From: Candidatus Helarchaeota archaeon
GTDB taxonomy: Archaea > Asgardarchaeota > Lokiarchaeia > Helarchaeales > RDOG01
Length of the DNA stretch: 64,000 nt
Reading direction: 5' to 3'
NCBI GenBank assembly: GCA_019058315.1
Contig: JAHPZH010000001.1
Coordinates: 275,566 to 339,565, forward strand
The translations under genes were made by a program, and so were the position numbers. Below the pieces are notes generated by a model. The model did not search any database. It worked only from the letters and a program-made list of their open reading frames with translations, and was not told where the DNA came from. This document shows positions 32,947-41,007 of the stretch, one piece after another; the stretch's first letter is position 1, and each line of letters opens with the position of its first letter.

Positions 32947-34770
32947 TTGAATGAAAATAAAGTAGGATTAATAAAAAACCTACGAATTAATCCGAATCTT
33001 GGTCATACTGGAGCAATATCCTCGGTAGCGGTCTCTCCTGATGGAAAGTTTATTATTAGTGGAGCATGCGATAGAACTGTTAAAATCTGGGAATTCGAAT
33101 CCGGAAAACTGCTCCGTACACTCGAAGGACATACTGATTTTGTGCACTCAGTCTCAGTTTCTCCCGACGGTAATTATATAATCTCAGGGGCTTCTGACAG
33201 CTCTATCAAAATTTGGGAGCTAAAGACAGGAAAGCTCATTCACACAATTCAAGAAGTTGATTCAATGCGGCTTCCACATTCTATGTGGTCTGTGGTTTTT
33301 TCACCTGATGGAAAATATATTATTAGTGGAACAAGTGCTTTTGAAAAGTACGTTATGATGTGGGAATTAAAAACTGGGAAGTTAGTTCATGTTTATAAAG
33401 ACCATGAAGGATCAGTGGAATCTGTTGCGGTTTCACCAGATGGTAAATATATTGTTTCTGGATCTGATGATAGAACTGTAAAAATCTGGGATTTAAAGAC
33501 TGCAAAACTTATTAGAAATTTATTAGGTCATAAGTTTACTATTACTTCTGTTGCAATTTCTCCTGATGGAAAATATATTGCCAGTGGGGGTTATGATGAG
33601 ACTGTTAAGGTCTGGGAAATGGAGACAGGAAAGCTTGTTTATGACCTTATAGGGCATGAATATAATATAAATTCTCTCATATTTTCAACTAACGGAAAAA
33701 TTATTAGTGCATCTGAAGGAGGGGTTATTAAAATTTGGGACATAAAAACGGGGAAGCTTATCCATACAATTAAAGCGCATTTAGATATGGCTAGTGTTGC
33801 AGTTTCTCCCGATGGTAAATATCTTGTAAGTGGTTCCAGTGATATGACCATTAAAAAGTGGGATATTGAAACATGGAAACCAAAGCTTACTATTGAATGT
33901 CATAGAGATAGTATATCATCAGTTGCAACATCCCATAATGGTGAATTCATAATCGCTGGTTCTAATTATGGTACAATTAAAATATGGGATAAAACCTGGA
34001 AGATAATTCATACAATCGATGCACATGAGAAATCTGTAAATTCGCTTGCAATATCGTATAATGATAAATATTTAATTAGTGGTTCAGATGACAAAATAAA
34101 GATTTGGGATTTGAAGACAGGGAAATTAGTAAGTATATTTGGAAAGCCTAAAGATTTAGTGTTTACCGTTGCTATTTCTCCGGATGGAAAATATATTATT
34201 AGTGGTTCTAATGAACTCTGGGCGAATGAAGGCACTGTTAAGATCTGGGATTTCAAAACAGGGAAACTCATTCGCACTCTTAAAGGTCATGATAGAATTA
34301 TTCAATCTGTAACGGTTACACCTGATGGTAAACATATCATTAGTGGTTCAGAAGATAATACTATTAAAATTTGGGATTTTAATACAGGAAAGCTTATTGA
34401 CTCATTTGAAGGACATGAAGTCCATGTTAATTCAGTTTTAGTAACTCCAGATGGTAAAAATATTGTGAGCGGAGGTAGTGGAGCCCGTGTATCTAAAGTA
34501 AAGATTTGGGATTTTTCTACAAGAAAACTTGTTCGAATGCTTGAAGGTCATAAACATATTATTTTTTCATTGGATATTTCTTCTGATGGAAAATATATTG
34601 CAAGTGGGTCTTATGATAGCACAGTTAGGGTTTGGAGCTTCGATGGAAAACAACAATTCGGTCCCTTTTACCATGCAGGATTCATCAATTCAGTTGCTAT
34701 AATTCCCGGAACAAATTTAGTAGTTGCCGGGGATGATCATGGTGATATAAAAATTTGGAAATTCGCATGA
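32947..34770 (+). CDS. WD40 protein with fourteen repeats (two beta-propellers)
   Basis: 607 aa, starting with TTG. Nearly the whole protein is WD40 repeats with the units SVAVSPDGKYIISGSxDxTVKIWDxKTGKL; I count fourteen (the sixth, eighth and fourteenth are degenerate), enough for two seven-blade propellers. There is no catalytic, kinase or NACHT domain and no signal peptide, so it is a stand-alone scaffold probably in the cytoplasm. WD40 arrays of this regularity are common in Asgard archaea and some bacteria. It is the first gene of a plus-strand run leading to the DapF-like and EF-1A-like genes, although an 88-base gap follows. Confidence 0.95.
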   Translation: MNENKVGLIKNLRINPNLGHTGAISSVAVSPDGKFIISGACDRTVKIWEFESGKLLRTLEGHTDFVHSVSVSPDGNYIISGASDSSIKIWELKTGKLIHTIQEVDSMRLPHSMWSVVFSPDGKYIISGTSAFEKYVMMWELKTGKLVHVYKDHEGSVESVAVSPDGKYIVSGSDDRTVKIWDLKTAKLIRNLLGHKFTITSVAISPDGKYIASGGYDETVKVWEMETGKLVYDLIGHEYNINSLIFSTNGKIISASEGGVIKIWDIKTGKLIHTIKAHLDMASVAVSPDGKYLVSGSSDMTIKKWDIETWKPKLTIECHRDSISSVATSHNGEFIIAGSNYGTIKIWDKTWKIIHTIDAHEKSVNSLAISYNDKYLISGSDDKIKIWDLKTGKLVSIFGKPKDLVFTVAISPDGKYIISGSNELWANEGTVKIWDFKTGKLIRTLKGHDRIIQSVTVTPDGKHIISGSEDNTIKIWDFNTGKLIDSFEGHEVHVNSVLVTPDGKNIVSGGSGARVSKVKIWDFSTRKLVRMLEGHKHIIFSLDISSDGKYIASGSYDSTVRVWSFDGKQQFGPFYHAGFINSVAIIPGTNLVVAGDDHGDIKIWKFA

Positions 34771-34858
34771 ATTTAAGTTCTTAAATTACGGATATTATAC
34801 AAAAATTTAATTAAAGTGCGTTAATATTTTTAATAATCTAAAAAAAACTAAGGCAATC

Positions 34859-35509
34859 TTGGTGAATCCCTTGAGCATTGATGAAGAAATAAGTCAAAAA
34901 ATTCAAAAAAACATAGAAATCATTAAAAAATATATGCTTGAAGAAATAAAATTAGCACTGAAACACTCTGGGGAGTATATTAGGAAGAATATGCCAACTT
35001 ATGAAGCTGCTTATCAATTATTGGTTGGTCCAGATGAAGAAGAACGTTCTATACATCAAATTAATTTAATATTAGAATGTGCTGCTAAATTAAAATCCGA
35101 TCAGTCGAATATTGAAGAATTAATTGAAGAGACTTTTAAAAAATATTTAAGAAATGATAATCTAGGTTATAACATGCGTAAAAAGCATAGAAAAACAGCA
35201 GAGGCTTCCGAACTTATTAAAGAGATGTTTAAAAATCATGTTATTAGTTTCTCTAAACTTCTCAGAGGAGATGGCGAAACTTATGATGATCTTTCTAGAA
35301 CGGTAAGTCCAACTTATGAAGAAGCAATTGAGTATGTTAATAAAGAGATTGAAATATCTAAGAAGATTTCAGACTTGATTCGTAATGATAGAGGGATAAT
35401 AAATGCACCTGGTTATTTTCGTTATGATATAATGTTAGCAATTTTAGATATAGCTGAGTATGGAAATAATAGATTGATAGAAGAAACAAAAAGAATTTAT
35501 AATAAATAG
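34859..35509 (+). CDS. Helical protein of unknown function
   Basis: 216 aa, starting TTG (34859) or GTG (34862) after AAGG. The sequence is rich in Glu, Lys and Ile and predicted almost entirely helical, with charged amphipathic stretches (IDEEISQKIQKNIEIIKKYM near the start, YEEAIEYVNKEIEISKKISD near 160). There is no Cys or His motif and no membrane helix. The gene lies 16 bases upstream of the CpXC gene, so co-expression is likely. I do not recognise the family. Confidence 0.7.
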   Translation: MVNPLSIDEEISQKIQKNIEIIKKYMLEEIKLALKHSGEYIRKNMPTYEAAYQLLVGPDEEERSIHQINLILECAAKLKSDQSNIEELIEETFKKYLRNDNLGYNMRKKHRKTAEASELIKEMFKNHVISFSKLLRGDGETYDDLSRTVSPTYEEAIEYVNKEIEISKKISDLIRNDRGIINAPGYFRYDIMLAILDIAEYGNNRLIEETKRIYNK

Positions 35510-35525
35510 AAAATCAGGATTTGAA

Positions 35526-36020
35526 TTGACCAGATTATCTAGCCTTGAAATAAATTGTGATTGTGGACATAGGTTTAAAGTTGTATATTATGCTAGCATA
35601 AATACTTTTATTGATCCTGATTTCGACACTAGTATAATTAAAGAATTCATTGATGGTACACTTCATGATTTTAAATGCGAAAATTGTGGCAAAATTCATC
35701 ATATTAACATGAAAGTTCTAATTAATTGCCCAAAGGGAATGTTCTGGGTTTCTACAACAGAATCGCCAGAAAACATCAAGAACATATTAACAAATTATGG
35801 TGTTCTAAATAAAGATGGAAATGTTGTAGATGGATTTGCTGAAAGACTAGAATCTTGGCTTAAAAAATCTCCCGAAGAAAGAAAAAAAGAAGCAGAGGAT
35901 GCAGATGAAAAAATCAAAAACTTAAGAAAAGAATTTTTTGATGGATTAAAAAAAGCATTGGAAAATTCATCTGATGAAGAAGAGCAGATGAATAATAAAG
36001 AAAATAATGAAGTGAATTAA
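35526..36020 (+). CDS. CpXC-domain zinc-binding protein
   Basis: 164 aa, TTG start. The N-terminal 80 residues match the CpXC pattern: CDCGHRFKVV (Cys11, Cys13), INTFIDPDFD, IKEFIDGTLHDFKCENCGK (Cys51, Cys54) and INCPKGMFWV. The two CxxC/CxC pairs presumably bind one zinc ion. The C-terminal half is a charged helical tail (KKSPEERKKEAEDADEKIK). CpXC proteins have no established biochemical role. It is 16 bases from the helical unknown and 47 bases from the acetyltransferase gene. Confidence 0.82.
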   Translation: MTRLSSLEINCDCGHRFKVVYYASINTFIDPDFDTSIIKEFIDGTLHDFKCENCGKIHHINMKVLINCPKGMFWVSTTESPENIKNILTNYGVLNKDGNVVDGFAERLESWLKKSPEERKKEAEDADEKIKNLRKEFFDGLKKALENSSDEEEQMNNKENNEVN

Positions 36021-36067
36021 TAAATAAAATTACTTTATGATCTTGAATATCATGTGGAGGGTTTTAA

Positions 36068-36526
36068 ATGGTTATTATAAGAAACGCGAAATTTCCAGAA
36101 GATTTAATGGAAATTTATGAAATTGAGCAAAATGCATTTGAAAATGATGGTTATTCTATTTATTTTATAACTCAAGCTTTAGAATTTTTATCAAATTCGA
36201 TTTTTGTTGCTGAAGAAAATAATAAGTTAGTTGGTTATATTTTAGGCGCATTAGATCAAAAAGATGGCAATCTTGGCTGGTTTTTGAATATTGCTGTTAT
36301 GAAGGGAAACCAAGGTAAAGGTATTGGATATAAATTACTCGAAAAACTTATGGATTTTTTTAAAGAATCAAAATGCAAAGAAGTGCATCTCACAGTTGCC
36401 CCAAATTATTCACCCGGAATACATTTATATGAAAAATTTGACTTTAAAAAAACCAAAATAATAAAAAATTATTTTGGCAAAGGGCAAGATCGGCTTTTAA
36501 TGATTAGGGATTTAAGTACTGTTTAA
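36068..36526 (+). CDS. GNAT N-acetyltransferase, RimI-like
   Basis: 152 aa. A GGAGGG ribosome site precedes ATG. The acetyl-CoA loop is NQGKGIGYKLLEKLMDF (about 81-97), preceded by strand LGWFLNIAVMK, and followed by EVHLTVAPNYSPGIHLYEKFDFKKT, the RimI-type finish. RimI and its archaeal homologues acetylate protein N-termini. The target is unknown; the neighbouring EF-1A-like GTPase or DapF-like protein is an interesting guess only. The DapF-like gene begins 38 bases downstream. Confidence 0.9.
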   Translation: MVIIRNAKFPEDLMEIYEIEQNAFENDGYSIYFITQALEFLSNSIFVAEENNKLVGYILGALDQKDGNLGWFLNIAVMKGNQGKGIGYKLLEKLMDFFKESKCKEVHLTVAPNYSPGIHLYEKFDFKKTKIIKNYFGKGQDRLLMIRDLSTV

Positions 36527-36564
36527 ATTGGATAATTTGACTGTTAAGAAAAGAGGTTGTTTAA

Positions 36565-39309
36565 ATGGAAGAAAAAGAGACTAAATTTAATGAATATCTT
36601 ATTTTATTAGATGATAAGAAGAAAGATTATACTAGAATTTACGACTTAATAAGAGGTTGGGAAGAAACTGTATGGACTGGGTTAACTTTAGGCAGGTTTG
36701 ATATTGTTGCAAAAATAAATTTGCCTGTATCAATTAATATTACGGATTTCCTATATGATGAAATTCATGCTCTTTTCCCTGAATCTGATATCTATTTAAA
36801 AATTTTTAAAATTACAGACGAAGTGTTCAGACAAGATAAGAGCAAGATTGGGAATTATAACATAATAGGAACTACTCTTATACATCTAATTTTTGATAAA
36901 GTTGAAAAAAATGAAAAATTAATAAATTTCAAAAAGAGATTATTTAAACAACAAGTCAAAGATATCCCAAAAATAATTGAATTCGTTGAAATTAATGAAC
37001 AAATATTGACTCCCAAACAAGATATGGGTAAATATATTCCAGAATTATTAAAATTATCTGATTTTAACCTTATAGATGATTTAACTCCAATTGATGAATT
37101 TTCTGCGGACACAAATCAAATATATCAAAGCTTTAATTTTGCATATCTTTTCAATGTAAATGAAATCGAAGAAGTAAATGAGATAATTAAGTCCTTAAGC
37201 AGATTAACTGAAGAGTTTAACATTGAAATGGCCGATACGGAGAGTATGATTTGGTCCAAAGAATGGTTACAAGAGATCGAGTTTGAGAAATATTCAGCAT
37301 TTGGGAATCATTTTGTTATAATAGATGAACGTTCAAAATGGCCTTTAATTCCAGAAGGAATGAAATCCTTTTTTGCTGTTCATGCAAATGACTTTTACTT
37401 TGGTGTAGGTAGCAATGATATATTATTCATACAACCACCCGAACTAGAATTAATTGCATATTTGGTTACTAGAAATAAGATTAGAGATTATCTGGTCTCA
37501 AATGTTAATAATTTTTGGCAGAATAATTTAAAAATTAACTTTCTTGCCACATTAGAAAGTAATTTTAAAATTGCACTATATAATACTCCATTACTGAGTC
37601 TAATTGTAAATTTACTAACAATGAAGCCAAAAAAAGATATTGATATTGAAGATAGTTCTCAATATCTAATTAGAAGCTCTAAAATTTATGGCGTTATAAT
37701 CGAAGTTTTACAAAATATTCTACAAGATATCCTATTAAATTATAAACGTAATTTAAAGATATCTGCAGAGAAATATAAACATTTAGAGAAGCTAACTCCG
37801 AACGAGATTTTTCCCATCAATAGATACAAAGAATTTATTGAAATTTTAAAAAATAAGTTTAAAGAGGTGCTAAGAACCGTAAAGATGAATGATGTGGATG
37901 TAATTATGAGGATTATCGAAAGGGATGGTTCTGAAGCAGATATGTGTGGAAATGGAATAAGATGTGTAGCTGATTATCTCTTTAAAAATCCTATCCAAAC
38001 TCTTGATGGGCAATTAAAACCATCTGAAAAACTTATTGTCCTTACAGAAACAGTTAATGACGATTTTATTCCAAGAGAGATAAGGAAGAGTGTAAAAGGA
38101 GAATACATTGTCAATATGAATGAATTGAAACCTGTAAATAGTATTTATTATACGGTAGTGAATAAAGGAACCCATTTAAAATATCTCGATAAAGATTCCC
38201 CTATTTTTTTAATACGTATTCCTGTAATTAAGAAATATAATCCTAAAGCTTCTAAAAATTATTCGTTAAACTATCCGATAATTGAATGGCATTGTAGAAC
38301 TACAGATTCTGAAGATGAAGATTATGGTATATATGGTCTATATTTGGCTTTTGGAGAACCACATTTAGTATTTTTCTCTGATGAAATAATAGAAGGTAAA
38401 AAATCATCTAATATCAATAAAATTTTAAATTATTTATGGAATATGGGACCTCTTGTCAAATCGACCGTGGAAAATATCGATACAGATTCAAAACAAGTAG
38501 AGGAAAAAAGTGATAAAATAGACTTTTTAGCACTTCCAAGCATAGAAACAAGCGCTGAGGATGTAATGTCCTTAATTTATGCACTTGGAGATTGGGGGAA
38601 TATATCTTCTGAGAAATTTGGTGAGGTTTTTACTGTTAAAAGTAAAAATATCCAGCCTGGAATGACTTTCTCAAGAAATGTTGCCATTAAACAAGAAGAA
38701 GGAAAAATAATTTATGATATGATTGATCGAGCAGGTGTTAATGTTAATTTAATTACCTTAAGAAGTATCAGAAAACCAAAACCCGAAACATCTGCCCAAT
38801 ATTATTATGAATTGAATCAATTAGTATACGAACGTGGGATGGGAGCCTCTCCAATAACTCTGGCATGTGGGACAGGAATGACATCATCTGCTGTTGCTCT
38901 ATATGAATTATTTAAAAAAATGGCTGAAATGTTCAACTCCTCTGATTTACCTGAAGAAATAAAAGAATTAATAAAAAATTTCAATCTAGAGGTCGTTAAA
39001 CCAGGATATGGCATTAACGATAATGATTCTGTAACATTTCCAGTCATCCCTTTGGGTTCAAAATATAATTTTTCTGAAGATGTTACTAATTTACCAACGG
39101 CAAGTTTCGGTAGAGTATTTTCTTCATATATTAATGAAATCTGTATGAGATCCACGCTGGGGGCTAAACAACCCTACCATAATGTAGATTTTGGAGAATT
39201 TGGTAGAGTAAATATTGAAGTAACTGAAAAAAAAGATTTGGTTGAAGCAAAAATGATAGGTATAGCATCCCATGTTTATCGGGGGCGATTGATAAGATCT
39301 TCGTTATAG
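36565..39309 (+). CDS. Giant DapF-superfamily (diaminopimelate-epimerase-like) protein with N-terminal extension and insertions
   Basis: 914 aa against about 275 aa for DapF. Every core block of the epimerase can be traced in order: AFGNHFVIIDE (245-255, the GNDF block), FGVGSNDILF (279-288), DGSEADMCGNGIRC (454-467; catalytic Cys461), LAFGEPHLVFF (594-604; GEPH for GNPH), GVNVNLITL (724-732), and ERGMG followed by TLACGTGMTSSAVA (756-778; catalytic Cys768). About 240 residues precede the core, and insertions of roughly 150 and 100 residues lie at 293-440 and 605-700. Both cysteines and the Glu-Arg are kept, so racemase/epimerase chemistry is possible. GEPH is a change at a substrate-contact residue. 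The stop abuts the EF-1A-like gene. Confidence 0.85.
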   Translation: MEEKETKFNEYLILLDDKKKDYTRIYDLIRGWEETVWTGLTLGRFDIVAKINLPVSINITDFLYDEIHALFPESDIYLKIFKITDEVFRQDKSKIGNYNIIGTTLIHLIFDKVEKNEKLINFKKRLFKQQVKDIPKIIEFVEINEQILTPKQDMGKYIPELLKLSDFNLIDDLTPIDEFSADTNQIYQSFNFAYLFNVNEIEEVNEIIKSLSRLTEEFNIEMADTESMIWSKEWLQEIEFEKYSAFGNHFVIIDERSKWPLIPEGMKSFFAVHANDFYFGVGSNDILFIQPPELELIAYLVTRNKIRDYLVSNVNNFWQNNLKINFLATLESNFKIALYNTPLLSLIVNLLTMKPKKDIDIEDSSQYLIRSSKIYGVIIEVLQNILQDILLNYKRNLKISAEKYKHLEKLTPNEIFPINRYKEFIEILKNKFKEVLRTVKMNDVDVIMRIIERDGSEADMCGNGIRCVADYLFKNPIQTLDGQLKPSEKLIVLTETVNDDFIPREIRKSVKGEYIVNMNELKPVNSIYYTVVNKGTHLKYLDKDSPIFLIRIPVIKKYNPKASKNYSLNYPIIEWHCRTTDSEDEDYGIYGLYLAFGEPHLVFFSDEIIEGKKSSNINKILNYLWNMGPLVKSTVENIDTDSKQVEEKSDKIDFLALPSIETSAEDVMSLIYALGDWGNISSEKFGEVFTVKSKNIQPGMTFSRNVAIKQEEGKIIYDMIDRAGVNVNLITLRSIRKPKPETSAQYYYELNQLVYERGMGASPITLACGTGMTSSAVALYELFKKMAEMFNSSDLPEEIKELIKNFNLEVVKPGYGINDNDSVTFPVIPLGSKYNFSEDVTNLPTASFGRVFSSYINEICMRSTLGAKQPYHNVDFGEFGRVNIEVTEKKDLVEAKMIGIASHVYRGRLIRSSL

Positions 39310-39321
39310 TTGGTGGGTATG

Positions 39322-40995
39322 ATGATATTTAGAAAGAATTTATATGTAGCAGCAATGGGTGCCGTCGGTTCTGGAAAAAGTTCGTTTTTGGGTCAGTACT
39401 TCATTAAATCGAAGGCGATCGACGATTACGAATTAAATTATTTAGAGGATATTGTCAGAAAGGAGTACAAAGATGAAGCGGAAATAAAGAAGAACTTATT
39501 ATTAGAGATATTTAGATCGCAAGAGATTGATCCAATAAAAAGGCAAAAAAAACGAAAATATGAAATTTCAAGCTTAGATTCAAAAATATCTGCATATACT
39601 ATGGATATATCCTCATTAAGAGCACAACTATCCTATATCAATCATGAAATTGAAAATAAAAAAGATAGAATTTTATCTTCTGATAAACAAGAATTAGACT
39701 CTATTATAACAAAGCTTCAGAATGATTTAAAGGTAAAATCTGGAAAATTGAACACTTTAAAGGATATTCAAGATAAACAATCCATAATTGTTAGTTATAG
39801 AAAAGATATTACCGAAGCTGCAGATTTACCAATGAGAATCTGGAAAGATGTTATTTTTATTGATGTACTTGGAACTTCACAACACCTTAAAAGTCTAATA
39901 AATGAGTCCACATTTTTAGATATAGCAATTATTGTTATAGATATTACAAATTTTCAAAATCAATTAGATTTACAAACATCAGGAGAAATTTTGCAAAATG
40001 GAATTATTGCAAAGATTTTTGGAGCGAAAAAAATTATATTAGTAATTAATAAGCTTGATAAAGTTGATTATTCAGAAAAAAAATATCTTGAATGTAAAAA
40101 AGATGTCCAATTTAGGTTATCAGAATATTGTGGGATTAGCAAAGATCAACTAATAGCTATTCCAATTAATTCTCTTGATGGTGAAAATATTATTCAAAAA
40201 AGCGATAAACTAAGTTGGTATTATGAAAAAGACGAATATCCATTAAATTTTCATGAAGTTTTAGAAGTCGAATTGCAAGAATTACGTAAATTAAAAGAGA
40301 TAAACACATCTAAATTAAAAGATGAGGATTCTTTGATATTTTATGTGAATGATATATCTAAGGATGAATTAGGCGTAATTGGATATTTACAATATGGAAC
40401 AATTACTCGTGAAAAAGATTATGTAACATTCCTTCCACCAATATCAGAAGAAGAATCTTATAAATTCTTAATAGACAAAATTTTAACTTACCAAGGAGAA
40501 AATATATTAAATTTTACTCCAACAGATTCAATCGTTGCCGAAAAATATCCTGTTAAATTGTTATTGGGAAGTATTCAAAAAGAATACCTCTCGGAAATTA
40601 AAAAGGGAATGATTATTACAAAATATCATTCTGATGGAAAATATCCTAATTTAACATGGGCTAATAAGTTTATTGGGACACTTTATATAATATATCATCC
40701 CACTCCTATCGGGATGAGAACAACTTCTAATTTAATACATCATACATTTAATACAACATGTTTCTTCCACCAATTCATGACAAGTAAAAATAATATTATT
40801 CAAAATGTAGGTACTAATGAATCTGTTAAATTTTGGTTGGAAACACAAAATACAATCCCACTATTAAAAACAAAAAATATCAAAGGAAAGGATAATTTTG
40901 GGCACTTTATCCTTTATGAAGGTCAAAGAGCAATGGGTGTAGGAATATTCGAAGAAATAATTGGTAATTGGGATTTCGAACCTCTCAATTGGTAA
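39322..40995 (+). CDS. Divergent EF-1A-like GTPase with coiled-coil insertion in the switch I region
   Basis: About 557 aa from ATG 39322 (ATG 39319, GTG 39313 and TTG 39310 are possible; GGTGGG lies just upstream). Numbering below is from 39310. G1 is GAVGSGKSS (17-25) and G4 NKLDKV (248-253). G5 IPINSLDGENI, followed by SDKLSWYY, parallels the EF-1A segment IPISGWNGDNM with MPWF after it. G3 is degenerate: DVLGTSQHL in place of DAPGHRDF. Between G1 and G3 there are about 160 residues, including a coiled coil (about 80-155), where EF-1A has its switch I helices. EF-Tu-like domains 2 and 3 follow; domain 3 ends with FGHFILYEGQRAMGVGIFEE, matching the EF-1A finish. Loss of the GHxD histidine suggests altered GTP hydrolysis. 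Confidence 0.85.
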   Translation: MIFRKNLYVAAMGAVGSGKSSFLGQYFIKSKAIDDYELNYLEDIVRKEYKDEAEIKKNLLLEIFRSQEIDPIKRQKKRKYEISSLDSKISAYTMDISSLRAQLSYINHEIENKKDRILSSDKQELDSIITKLQNDLKVKSGKLNTLKDIQDKQSIIVSYRKDITEAADLPMRIWKDVIFIDVLGTSQHLKSLINESTFLDIAIIVIDITNFQNQLDLQTSGEILQNGIIAKIFGAKKIILVINKLDKVDYSEKKYLECKKDVQFRLSEYCGISKDQLIAIPINSLDGENIIQKSDKLSWYYEKDEYPLNFHEVLEVELQELRKLKEINTSKLKDEDSLIFYVNDISKDELGVIGYLQYGTITREKDYVTFLPPISEEESYKFLIDKILTYQGENILNFTPTDSIVAEKYPVKLLLGSIQKEYLSEIKKGMIITKYHSDGKYPNLTWANKFIGTLYIIYHPTPIGMRTTSNLIHHTFNTTCFFHQFMTSKNNIIQNVGTNESVKFWLETQNTIPLLKTKNIKGKDNFGHFILYEGQRAMGVGIFEEIIGNWDFEPLNW

Positions 40996-41007
40996 ATATT
41001 TATTTAA

